NCBI RefSeq assembly: GCF_001421515.1 | Contig: NZ_LMKM01000036.1 | Span: 1-64,000 of the forward strand | Direction: 5' to 3' | Length of the DNA: 64,000 bases | Origin: Pedobacter sp. Leaf216 | GTDB taxonomy: Bacteria; Bacteroidota; Bacteroidia; Sphingobacteriales; Sphingobacteriaceae | Part shown: positions 43,275 to 51,480 of the stretch, piece by piece | How positions within the stretch are numbered: position 1 is the first letter of the stretch | Layout: every line of letters begins with the position of its first letter | The notes under the pieces: generated by a model | What the model saw: the letters and a program-made list of their open reading frames with translations, nothing else | Database searches by the model: none | What the model was told of the DNA's origin: nothing | Position numbers and translations under genes: made by a program

Positions 43275-45206
43275 TTAAATTAGTTCTTCATCCCATTCAA
43301 GGATATAAGATTCGAGTCTGTCCTTCTCCATATTACTCACCTTTATATATTCATTGTAGCTATTTAGGGTCTCTTTCTCGTCGGCGAAATGTGAATTCAG
43401 CCCACGCTTATGATGTAGATGAAATAAAGGCCCTTTTATCCTGCCAAGGTTATAACCCAAAATGCGCGCCCTTTTATTGATTTCCTGATCTTCAAAGCCC
43501 CATCCGACGAATCTGGGGTTATCTAGTCCCATGTTGATAAAGGCCTGACGGTCCAGTACGCAACATCCTCCGAAAGATGGCATGGCAGTCTGAAAATCTC
43601 CCAGGTATTTATGTAAAGGGGCAAGATCGAGTTTTTCTACAAAATATTTCTTTAAAGCGCCTCTGACGTTAATAAAGTTACCATCATAGGGGTAGCAAAC
43701 CTGAAGTATTCCTTTTCTCACTTCAATGACGGCCCGGTAGATTTGATCTGCTGGGATCACTACGTCACAATCGTATTTGATCACAAGTGTAGTACCAGCT
43801 TCTAGAACCATCCAGTTGTTATACAATTCCCGGTAGAATAATGGATTTGAATCCTTTTTAAAAACATAATCCACTCCTTCGGGAATAAAGAAGTCCGTTA
43901 ATTTTCTGTACCGATCTCCTTCAACTACTAAAATTTTTGCATTGAAATTTTTACGCAGATAGCGTAGAATGGTTGAGGCATTTTCAAGTCGGTCTTCACT
44001 TTCAATTCGTAGGGGAATAATAAAAGTTACATCGCTGCATTGGTAAATTTTATCTTGCGCACATTGCCGGATCATATCAACGTATTTGTTGCTACAGGTA
44101 TTATGCTGAACATAGTCCAAGTACTTCCCGTAAGGTACAGTCTCTGCATAATTTCCCTTGAAAAACAGTGTTTTAGCTTCTGTTGGTCCAACGCCAGCAT
44201 TATGGAAAATCTTTTTATTTAACCATTCCGTTTGATCATGAAAAGGCCAGCAAAAATCAAGGTCTTCATGGAGTTTCACTTCTGCTCTTTCTAAAGCATT
44301 CCATAGTATCACCCACATATCCGAACACCAACTTGATATTGGGGTATATTTACGGCCTTGATTTTTATACTTTTGATAGTATAGCCGCTCATACTTATTT
44401 TGCGTGGAGGTTAAGAATTGGTAGAGAATGTTACAGTCTATTTCAATTTTCTCCCAAAATTTACTATCAACGTTCTTTAAAAGTGTCTGTGCTCCACCTG
44501 CATTTTGATCATTTTTTCTGATTAGTTCCTCCTTGAAACCGAGAACCTCACACATTCCCGTAAGCAAACCGGGGGCGCAGCGATCAATATATGCTGAATC
44601 TAAATAGGACCTGGTGTCGGAGAAATACCAGGTATCACCGATGCATAAAAAGTCGAAATCAGGTATAGAATCGGTGAAAACAATATCTGTGTCATGGTAG
44701 AAAATATGTTCAACCGATAGCCACAAATGTTCCTTGAAATGTTTTGCGATGATGTGAGGTCTGACCGTTGAAACATAGGATTTTTCTATTCTGTTATCTG
44801 CATAGTAAAAAAATGAGACGTCGTCAGAATATTGGTCCGTGAGGTCCTTGAAATGTGGATTAATCCCTTTATCTGGGTCATAGGAAATCAGAATATGGTA
44901 ATTTTCCTTGATGATATTGAAGGATTTGAAATTAAGGATTTGAATTTCAAGTTGCCACATGAAATAATCGGTATCTGGTAATGCGGAAAGAAAGATCATT
45001 AGATTGATTTGCTTGAATTCATATTTTGTTCCTGTGCAGCTAAGTTCAGGACAGACCTTAATGTTTATTGCCCTTTTGTAGCTCAAGAATTGAAGGTAAT
45101 TGAATGAGACATCGGTACCAAAAAAGTTGGATGAGTCGGCCCAAATTGATGTCGGAAAAGGGATTCTATTATATGAAAGGGGAAAAATGGGAGTTTGGGG
45201 ATTCAT
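43275..45206 (-). CDS. Two-domain glycosyltransferase (galactosyltransferase-like C-terminus)
   Basis: 643 aa. The N-terminal half (to about residue 370) has a D-T-D in I-F-Y-H-D-T-D-I-V-F near residue 175, an independent GT-A-like core. The C-terminal half has V-I-K-Y-D-C-D-V-V-I near 475 and the Glyco_transf_7C-like F-G-G-C-C-V-L-D-R, then F-V-G-W-G-F-E-D-Q-E. Two DxD sites suggest a bifunctional enzyme adding two sugars. It heads the minus-strand lanthipeptide gene run and is divergent from an XRE gene 122 nt away, which could repress it. No membrane anchor. Confidence 0.85.
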   Translation of the reverse strand: MNPQTPIFPLSYNRIPFPTSIWADSSNFFGTDVSFNYLQFLSYKRAINIKVCPELSCTGTKYEFKQINLMIFLSALPDTDYFMWQLEIQILNFKSFNIIKENYHILISYDPDKGINPHFKDLTDQYSDDVSFFYYADNRIEKSYVSTVRPHIIAKHFKEHLWLSVEHIFYHDTDIVFTDSIPDFDFLCIGDTWYFSDTRSYLDSAYIDRCAPGLLTGMCEVLGFKEELIRKNDQNAGGAQTLLKNVDSKFWEKIEIDCNILYQFLTSTQNKYERLYYQKYKNQGRKYTPISSWCSDMWVILWNALERAEVKLHEDLDFCWPFHDQTEWLNKKIFHNAGVGPTEAKTLFFKGNYAETVPYGKYLDYVQHNTCSNKYVDMIRQCAQDKIYQCSDVTFIIPLRIESEDRLENASTILRYLRKNFNAKILVVEGDRYRKLTDFFIPEGVDYVFKKDSNPLFYRELYNNWMVLEAGTTLVIKYDCDVVIPADQIYRAVIEVRKGILQVCYPYDGNFINVRGALKKYFVEKLDLAPLHKYLGDFQTAMPSFGGCCVLDRQAFINMGLDNPRFVGWGFEDQEINKRARILGYNLGRIKGPLFHLHHKRGLNSHFADEKETLNSYNEYIKVSNMEKDRLESYILEWDEELI

Positions 45207-45328
45207 CGGTTAAAATTCGCGTACTGCTTTACTGATTCATCCCTTAAATCTAACTATTTATATAATTATTTTCCGCTCAGCACCTGCTTTTAACTATACT
45301 TACCTGACTTAATTATTACGCAATCATT

Positions 45329-45559
45329 ATGAGAGTTCAGGCAGGCCAGGTTATACGAAATCTTAGAATCAATCATCAGTTGAGCCAGCAGCAAGTTGCT
45401 GATAAACTTAACATCAGCAGACAAACCTATGTAAGGTTTGAATTGAATGTGGTAGAGCCTACGCTATCACACTTTGCTTTACTGGCTTCTTTATATAGTT
45501 TTGATTTTCTCGACATCATTCGATTAATAAGCGATCGGAATTTTCAAAATAGTCACTAG
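45329..45559 (+). CDS. Small XRE-family regulator
   Basis: 76 aa, essentially one HTH_3 domain: V-I-R-N-L-R-I-N-H-Q-L-S-Q-Q-Q-V-A-D-K-L, then I-S-R-Q-T-Y-V-R-F-E and P-T-L-S-H-F-A-L-L-A. Divergent from the first gene of the lanthipeptide run, sharing a 122-nt intergenic region, so it is a candidate repressor or activator of that promoter. A Cro-like protein of this length usually acts as a dimer. Confidence 0.85.
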   Translation: MRVQAGQVIRNLRINHQLSQQQVADKLNISRQTYVRFELNVVEPTLSHFALLASLYSFDFLDIIRLISDRNFQNSH

Positions 45560-45565
45560 TTTGAG

Positions 45566-46082
45566 TATAGAATATGGTTCTATTAAGGATCGGCAACCAA
45601 TTTCAATCTGAACTCTTGGAAGCATATATCCTGGTGTTTCGATAATATTTGGATAGTGAATCTCAATTATCCTAGGGTCCTGATCACTCGCAACGGCATC
45701 AAAACCTTTATCTTTAAAGCAAGCATGTAACTCTTCAAAAAAAGCACTTGTCTACATTCTCCTGCAGTCTTTCTTAGGTTTGTACGTTCTCTTTTCGAGA
45801 GATTTCCTGTGAATACTAGAAATTTTCTATCAATTGAGAAGGCCACATCTTCAGAAATCGTTCTATCAATTCCAAGCCTTACTTAAAGATGCCCCCCCTT
45901 TGAATACTAAAGCTCTTCCTACTTCCATTTCAAAGATATTACTAAGCGTTTGAGTTACCCACCAATCCTTTTCGACAGCAAAGCAGGCATTCCTGTTTGA
46001 TTACTAATAGTATTAAAGATAGCTTCTTTTTATGCTGGTTCTATATCATAGAAATTAATCACATTGCTTTCTTTACTATTGG
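45566..46082 (-). pseudogene. Decayed partial copy of the AbiEii-type toxin gene
   Basis: The sequence matches 47834-48370, the N-terminal half of the intact AbiEii-type toxin gene, at high identity over about 0.5 kb. It carries frameshifts and in-frame stops. A 24-nt stretch present in the intact gene is missing; it is flanked there by two copies of ACGGCATCAA-like sequence, so the loss fits slippage between direct repeats. No functional product is expected. It shows that a second copy of the toxin once lay here. Confidence 0.8.
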
Positions 46083-46444
46083 CACCAGATTTCGATCAAA
46101 AAACGACTTAGTTGAAATACAAATTTTCGGCAGTAATGGCGCTTTACTGCCAAGAGTTTGGCAACAAAAGGCATTTACTTTAAGAGAAATGAGCGCGCAT
46201 TTTTTAGGAGAATTGATTCAAAGCATTAATTTTACATACTACAGGTTGTAATGTCAACACTAAATTTTGATCATTGAACACACATCAGATTACTCTCAAG
46301 GTCAAGGATTATTTTTAAAACTTCTGGCAATAGGAATATTCGCGAGTCGCGAATTGAAAAATATTTTAAGAGAAGCTTGATAAACACTAATTATTATTAA
46401 GCCTCTAATATTTCAGAATAGTAATACGATAGCCGCATTTTAAA
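46083..46444. other. Remnant region between pseudogenes
   Basis: No gene recognised. A short open stretch at 46083-46251 looks coding-like but has no family features. An inverted repeat ATTCGCGA-G-TCGCGAAT lies at 46338-46354, flanked by AATATT on both sides. Confidence 0.35.
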
Positions 46445-47012
46445 CTAAATCTCAATGATCAAATCTTCCTCATAGCCATTATACTTCTCATTCAAATAGC
46501 CATGTGGATTACAGATGATTTCAGTTTTTCCAATAGTATATCTGGCAGGCGTGTGTATATGGCCATGAATCCAATACAAAGGCTGATGCTCCAAAATCAC
46601 ATCTTCAAGGTTTGAAGCATATGCAGCTGACAAGGCATGATCTCTATAAAGCTCGGGTATCGACTTCACACTAGGAACATGATGGGTAATCACCACATTC
46701 TTAAAGCCACTTGATTCTTTGAGACTTTTTTGTAGCCAAGATTTTGATTTTTGGTGAATCTGGTAAGTATCTATTGATCTTAATTTTGAATATGCCGGAT
46801 CAACGCGTATCTGTGCATAATCGTTCATTCTAGTCTGGCAAATAATGCCAGACTCCACAGGATTTCCAAATAAGCTAAAGTCAGTCCACAAAGTTGCACC
46901 GTGGACCTTATGCCCTCAAACTCAACCATATTATTTTCAAGGACATTTACATTTGAGTTTTTGGATGCTTCAAGTATTTTGTTGAGTGTCTTCGGGTATG
47001 ATCCTTTATAAT
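46445..47012 (-). pseudogene. Metallophosphoesterase pseudogene (frameshift, 5' truncated)
   Basis: The 3' part (46445-46891) encodes calcineurin-like motifs: V-V-I-T-H-H-V-P and W-I-H-G-H-I-H-T near the C-terminus. Upstream, another frame encodes the matching earlier part: Y-K-G-S-Y-P-K-T-L, then V-N-V-L-E-N-N-M-V-E-F-E-G-I-R, and the expected H-G-A-T-L-W continues only after a one-nucleotide shift near 46905. The N-terminal D-x-H metal-binding region is missing because the sequence runs into tandem repeats at 47013. So this is a broken gene. Confidence 0.75.
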
Positions 47013-47216
47013 TGCTATCCCTTTTCCTTCTGCTGCTTCTTTTACATCTCTCTTAAAGGATTCCTTTCCGTCTTCTCCCTGATTTGCTCCCTCATTTACC
47101 TTCTCTTTTGCTCCCTCATTTGCTATCTCTTTTCCTTCTGCTGCTTCTTTTACATCTCTCTTAGAGGATCCCTTCCGTCTTCTCCCTGATTTGCTCCCTC
47201 ATTTGCTATCTCTTAC
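47013..47216. repeat. 108-bp-period tandem repeat, pyrimidine-rich on + strand
   Basis: Two copies: 47013-47120 and 47121-47216 (second shortened), sharing TGCTATCnCTTTTCCTTC, CTGCTGCTTCTTTTACATC and TCTTCTCCCTGATTTGCTCC. Read on the minus strand one frame gives an acidic, Ala/Gly/Glu-rich 36-residue repeat (for example E-G-K-E-I-A-N-E-G-A) that is broken by a one-base shift between copies. Likely a remnant of a repetitive protein gene fused to the truncated phosphoesterase. Confidence 0.6.
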
Positions 47217-47332
47217 AGGCGAAGGAACAGATACACTTATTGCAGTTTTCACTACAATTTGATGCAATTTTCATACGCCATCCCTTATGGCTTACGTTCT
47301 GCGGCACGTTTTGAGTTTAGGAAAAAAAATAT

Positions 47333-48358
47333 TTAGCTATCAAATTCAAGACTAAATTTCCATGAAACCGAAGATAGCTTTTTTTTCAACTGCTCAATAT
47401 TTTCAACCAGATCTTGAAAACTAGGTGGATTTTGTTCGTAAATCATTTCGCTTTTCATCTTGTTATAGTCGACTTCCCAGGCTCTGATGAAATCAGCATG
47501 CGGAATAGGATCTAATGTTAGTGGATTATGCTTGTTATAATCTACGCCACCAATTTTAGCATATTCATATCGATGGGCGACAATCGTCTCATATAAATTT
47601 TTGTCTTCAATAGCAGATAGAATTTTCTCATTTTGTGATAGATGATAAACATCATACATGTGGCGACTCAATCGGTCGACACGAATTTTTTCAACAGGCC
47701 GATTAAACTCTTCATGTAGTAAAAACAATTTCTCCAAAAAAGTTCGTTCCGCATCAACGGTTGGCACACTAATAAAAGGGGACGCAAATTCACCTTCTGG
47801 ATAAGTTTCATCTACAAGAGAACCAAATTCTTTTATCGAATATGGTTCGATTAAGGATCGGCAACCAATTTCAATCTGAACTCTTGGAAGCATATATCCT
47901 GGCGTTTCAATAATATTTGGATAGTGAATTTCAATTATCCTAGGGTCTTGATCACTCGCAACGGCATCAACAACCTTTAATTCTACGGCATCAAAACCTT
48001 TATCTTTAAAGCAAGCTTGTAACTCTTCAAAAAAAGCGCTTGTCGTATATTCTCCTGCAGTCTTTCTTAGGTTTGTACGTTCTTTTTTCGAGAGATTTCC
48101 TGTGAATCCTAGAAATTTTCTATCAATTGCTAAGTCCACATCTTCAGAAAATCGTTCTATCGATTTCCAAGCCTTACTTAAAGATGTACCCCCTTTGAAT
48201 ACTAAAGCTCTTCCTACTTCCATTTCAAAGATAATACCAAGCGTTTGCGTTACCCACCAATCCTTTTCGACAGCAAAAGCAGGCATTCCTGTTTGATTAC
48301 TAATAGCATTAAAGATAGCTTCTTTTTCTGCTGGTTCTATATCATGGAAATTAATCAT
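47333..48358 (-). CDS. AbiEii-type nucleotidyltransferase toxin
   Basis: 341 aa from the ATG at 48358, which overlaps the antitoxin stop by 4 nt (ATGA); a frame starting at 48388 is possible. Motifs: A-F-A-V-E-K-D-W-W-V-T-Q, then the nucleotidyltransferase core F-K-G-G-T-S-L-S-K-A-W and R-F-S-E-D-V-D-L-A-I-D with the metal-binding acidic pair. This is the AbiEii/AbiGii toxin family, which transfers nucleotides to tRNA or another target and acts in phage abortive infection. It is the second gene of the operon, as usual. A decayed relative lies at 45566-46082. Confidence 0.9.
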   Translation of the reverse strand: MINFHDIEPAEKEAIFNAISNQTGMPAFAVEKDWWVTQTLGIIFEMEVGRALVFKGGTSLSKAWKSIERFSEDVDLAIDRKFLGFTGNLSKKERTNLRKTAGEYTTSAFFEELQACFKDKGFDAVELKVVDAVASDQDPRIIEIHYPNIIETPGYMLPRVQIEIGCRSLIEPYSIKEFGSLVDETYPEGEFASPFISVPTVDAERTFLEKLFLLHEEFNRPVEKIRVDRLSRHMYDVYHLSQNEKILSAIEDKNLYETIVAHRYEYAKIGGVDYNKHNPLTLDPIPHADFIRAWEVDYNKMKSEMIYEQNPPSFQDLVENIEQLKKKLSSVSWKFSLEFDS

Positions 48359-48948
48359 ATTGCTTTCTTCATTATTTTTTGTACCCATACTGGAGCCAAA
48401 GAAATATCATGTTCCAAATCTTTCTTATGCTCTTTTCTTAAAAGGACAAGAATTTTTTTTTCTTCTTCTTCACTTAATTTACCATTTCCAATTTCCTTTA
48501 AAGCTTGGATAACCAGGCGACTGATTTTCCCTTTTGCTAATAAGTTACTTGGAGTTGATTTTTTAAAAGTAATTGTTCTTTTCCCAATTTTTATTTCACG
48601 TGGGGAGCCATCCGTAAGTAAAACGATTTTCATCGGAATTTGTGTACTTAGCCCTAAAGCATTTAAAGCATATATTCCTGTAGGGACTGTACGTATCTTA
48701 TCACGTTTAGCAATTGCTTGGGCAATCTCTTCAACAGATGGTATAACAGCACCAATATATTTACTTTCTTTGGGTCTTACATAAATGCCTTGAGCCACGC
48801 GAACAATCTCCTCTTTATCAGTCAGCCGTTCCAAAGCTTTCCTTACAGCTTCTGATGAACCACATTTACTAAAATCATCAGGAAAGAATAAAGTTCCCTT
48901 TGGCCTTCTCTTTATTAAACGTTCTATTTGTTTCTCTATACTTTCCAT
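48355..48948 (-). CDS. AbiE-type antitoxin (DUF6088-like)
   Basis: 197 aa. The N-terminal winged-helix-like region (S-S-E-A-V-R-K-A-L-E-R-L-T, then V-R-V-A-Q-G-I-Y-V-R-P) resembles AbiEi antitoxins and DUF6088 proteins. It is followed by A-L-N-A-L-G-L-S-T-Q-I-P and a helical C-terminus. It should neutralise the AbiEii-type toxin and bind its own promoter; two perfect long inverted repeats lie 15-95 nt upstream. Start codon at 48948; stop overlaps the toxin ATG. Confidence 0.85.
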   Translation of the reverse strand: MESIEKQIERLIKRRPKGTLFFPDDFSKCGSSEAVRKALERLTDKEEIVRVAQGIYVRPKESKYIGAVIPSVEEIAQAIAKRDKIRTVPTGIYALNALGLSTQIPMKIVLLTDGSPREIKIGKRTITFKKSTPSNLLAKGKISRLVIQALKEIGNGKLSEEEEKKILVLLRKEHKKDLEHDISLAPVWVQKIMKKAI

Positions 48949-48963
48949 TAGACCACACCTTTT

Positions 48964-49043
48964 ATATTGTCACAAATTTAATCAACATTTGTGACAATAT
49001 CATCATATTTTCTGTCACAAATATTGACAATATTTGTGACAGA
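48964..49043 (-). promoter_or_regulatory. Two operator palindromes upstream of the toxin-antitoxin operon
   Basis: Repeat 1: ATATTGTCACAAAT (48964-48977) and ATTTGTGACAATAT (48987-49000), a perfect 14-bp inverted repeat with 9-nt spacer. Repeat 2: TCTGTCACAAATATT (49011-49025) and AATATTTGTGACAGA (49029-49043), 15 bp with a GAC spacer. Both share the core TGTCACAAAT. They lie 15-95 nt before the antitoxin start, as expected for negative autoregulation by an AbiEi-like protein binding inverted repeats. Confidence 0.7.
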
Positions 49044-49449
49044 AAAAAATCATAAGCAACATTAAGAATAACATCTGAAATAGAACCATACTTAGCAACT
49101 ATCTGATTAAGTTGTTGATTATCTTTAGTTACATGACCTAAAACCAATCACGGCATTAAGTGCCGCATCCGCATCTCGTGTGAGAAATTAAACTGATAGA
49201 TCATGTTAGTTTTAATATCCTCTTGTCTATACATCTTTTGCAATACCTTTGTTGAAACTTTGTAATCGATCAGATCTAGGAAATAAATCACACCTCTTTT
49301 TTCCATAAAGCTTGTTATTTCGATCAGATATAAATTAAATGATGAAAATAACAAACAATTTGATTTGGCTGACCAGGCAAACTAATGCTCGATGTCCCTG
49401 CTACCTTGCTCACAATATATAAACTAAGCTAGCCTTAAAACAATACAAG
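49044..49449. other. Intergenic region, no supported gene
   Basis: About 0.4 kb of AT-rich DNA between the operators and the terminator. Two short minus-strand open frames exist (48962-49147 and 49148-49354) but show no family features and the first overlaps the operators; I do not support them. Confidence 0.4.
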
Positions 49450-49500
49450 AAAAGCAAGCTAACCTTAAATTACCATCCATTTTAAGGTTAGCTTGCTTTT
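49450..49500. terminator. Strong bidirectional terminator
   Basis: A perfect 20-bp inverted repeat: arm 49450-49469 (starts AAAAGCAAGC) with 49481-49500 (ends GCTTGCTTTT), 11-nt loop. A-run on one side and T-run on the other allow termination in both directions. It separates the toxin-antitoxin locus from the integrase gene, which reads towards it. A partial copy, AAGCTAGCCTTAAAACAAT, precedes it at 49427-49445. Confidence 0.8.
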
Positions 49501-49599
49501 GACCTTAAAGATACAACGATCCAACTCTTAATACTATGCGTCAAATCAGCGGAAAAGCTCTTCATAAAACAGCAACTGTGTGTATTAACTAATATCAAT

Positions 49600-50871
49600 C
49601 TATCTAAATAGCTTCATAACTTTCGTATCACCAGTATCCTCTTCATCCTTATTCCGTTCCAGAAGTTTCTCCTGTAAGGCGGACATTTCAGTACTAACTT
49701 TAGTATCGATCACCTTCGCATAATGCTGGGTAGTTTTTAAGCTATTGTGGCCAAGCATCTGGGATACCGTCTCAATCGGCACACCATTGGAAAGCGTAAT
49801 AGTCGTCGCAAAAGTGTGCCTGGCAAGATGATACGTAAGAACCTTAGTGATGGTACAAAGATCTGCGATCTCTTTGAGGTACCCATTCATCCTCTGGTTA
49901 GTGAGCACCGGCAACGCCACTTTTCTCCATCGGCATATCCTGTGGTTTTTATACCTTTCAAGAATTACTTTCGCCTCATCCAACAAAGGGATGTGACAGG
50001 GTGTTTCCGTTTTCTGCCGTTTGATGAATATCCATAAATTACCGTCATCACCCTTTGTAATCTGATCCGGGCGAAGCTGCTTCACATCTATATAGGAAAG
50101 GCCTGTGTAGCAACTGAAAATAAAAATGTCACGAACGATATTTAAGCGCTCAAGTGGAAATTCCCTGTTTTTAATTCTATCCAACTCTTCCATATTTAGA
50201 AAAGTCCTTGCCTTAGCTTTAGCAGTATTGCGATAATTTAAAAATGGATTACCGACTATCCACCCGGCGCCCAGGCAATACAGCATGATTTTTTTCAGGT
50301 GAACAATATATTTCCGGGCAGACATCGCATTATTTCCTCGATCTATTCTAAGAAATAACTCATAATCGGTGATAAATTTAAAATCCACCTTTTTGATGTT
50401 AATGTCCTGAACCTCATATTTGAGCTGAAGAAATTGTTTAACATGTCTGATGGAACTTTGATAGGTTTGAAACGTGCTATAACTGTATCCTTTACCAATC
50501 AGTTTTTCCATATTGTCATTGTGCTTCTGATAAACTCTCAGCAGGCTATGGTTAGAGGTATTCTTTCCGGTAAGATGATCCCTCAAGACTACCGCTGTCA
50601 CCACATCTTCCTTTTCAACAAGAGTGGTATGAAACCGTCGAACTTTTGAGGCCAGCGTGTCCAGATAATCATTAAGTTCCCGGATCTCCTCGCGCAGGCC
50701 AGTGCCTTTTCCTTTAAGCGCCGACCAGAAGCTGGGAATAATTTCCCTGCCGACAGAATATTCCGAATGTTTTCCTTTCACAGTAATCCGTAAATAGATG
50801 GGCATCATCTCGCCCTTGATAAAATTTTTTGGTCTTTTCAGATAGAATAAAAGATGAAAATTGTAACTCAT
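49600..50871 (-). CDS. Tyrosine recombinase / site-specific integrase
   Basis: 423 aa from the ATG at 50871 (a start at 50895 adds 8 residues). N-terminal arm-binding and SAM-like core-binding domains precede the catalytic domain. Motifs: C-Y-T-G-L-S-Y-I-D-V (where other integrases have Arg I, here Ser), a Lys in K-R-Q-K-T-E-T, H-L-A-R-H-T-F-A-T (His and Arg II), L-G-H-N-S-L-K-T-T, and the nucleophile Tyr in Q-H-Y-A-K-V. Replacement of Arg I by Ser is reported for the CTnDOT integrase IntDOT. The gene sits 0.3 kb from the 3' end of tRNA-Arg, the likely attachment site. Confidence 0.92.
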   Translation of the reverse strand: MSYNFHLLFYLKRPKNFIKGEMMPIYLRITVKGKHSEYSVGREIIPSFWSALKGKGTGLREEIRELNDYLDTLASKVRRFHTTLVEKEDVVTAVVLRDHLTGKNTSNHSLLRVYQKHNDNMEKLIGKGYSYSTFQTYQSSIRHVKQFLQLKYEVQDINIKKVDFKFITDYELFLRIDRGNNAMSARKYIVHLKKIMLYCLGAGWIVGNPFLNYRNTAKAKARTFLNMEELDRIKNREFPLERLNIVRDIFIFSCYTGLSYIDVKQLRPDQITKGDDGNLWIFIKRQKTETPCHIPLLDEAKVILERYKNHRICRWRKVALPVLTNQRMNGYLKEIADLCTITKVLTYHLARHTFATTITLSNGVPIETVSQMLGHNSLKTTQHYAKVIDTKVSTEMSALQEKLLERNKDEEDTGDTKVMKLFR

Positions 50872-51183
50872 AATGATACATTTAAAATTAAACAAATGTA
50901 CATTTGAGCCAGTGAGTCATCAAGATGTTCGTTAGCCGAACGAGCTGTAAATCAATATCTTACAAAATAATCCAGCACCCGAACATTTCGGAATAATTCT
51001 GGTTTTGATATTTCAATCAATTCACTGACCTACAGCATTTTACAAAAAATAGTCAATTTTCGACTCACTAAAATTAACCATTCAGAATGGTCGAAAACGG
51101 GTCTTAATGTGTTATAAAAACCAAAACAAAGTCTTGAAAATCAACGATTTGCGCGACAATGTTCTGGTTTGAATCCAAGGAAG
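50872..51183. other. Integrase upstream region and putative attachment zone
   Basis: No gene. The region between the integrase start and the tRNA 3' end should contain the element end. The core att sequence would include the tRNA 3' end (GTCGGGACCACTT on the minus strand). I did not find a second copy elsewhere in the window, so the far end of the element is not located. Short inverted motifs near 50950-51060 are not distinctive. Confidence 0.4.
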
Positions 51184-51255
51184 TGGTCCCGACGAGAATC
51201 GAACTCATATCTAAAGTTTAGGAAACTTCTATTCTATCCGTTGAACTACGGGACC
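51184..51255 (-). tRNA. tRNA-Arg (anticodon CCT)
   Basis: 72 nt on the minus strand. Acceptor stem GGTCCCG/CGGGACC with discriminator A, D-arm GTTC...GAAT, anticodon stem GAAGT/ACTTT with loop TTCCTAA giving anticodon CCT (Arg, AGG codons), T-arm with the GTTCGATTC loop. CCA is not encoded. The 3' end faces the integrase gene, the arrangement typical of a tRNA used as attachment site. Confidence 0.92.
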
Positions 51256-51480
51256 GTTTATTTTTGCTCCGGCAAATATAGCAAAAGTTTTGTCGCAAGA
51301 GAATTCATTTTAAACAACTCTACAGAAAGAAAATTAACAAAAGTCTAGCTAAAAAGCCTTATCAAAAGCCATATTCAGCAATAAACCATATACCTCTAGT
51401 CATGGTTAAAAAACTGTACTACTCACCATAATAAATCTTTAAAATAGCTTGATCTTTGTTTTAACAAAATGATTTAGAAT

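Noticed and set aside
45997..46251. 84-aa plus-strand open frame
   Set aside because: Its first half is antisense to the toxin pseudogene; only the last 60 residues could be a remnant and they match no family I know.
46986..47189. 67-aa plus-strand Cys/Phe-rich frame, possible small membrane peptide
   Set aside because: It is the antisense of the 108-bp repeats; composition follows from the pyrimidine-rich repeat.
47013..47216. CRISPR array
   Set aside because: Only two long repeats with no spacers and no cas genes.
48962..49354. Two short minus-strand frames between operators and terminator
   Set aside because: The first runs through both operator palindromes and neither shows a domain.
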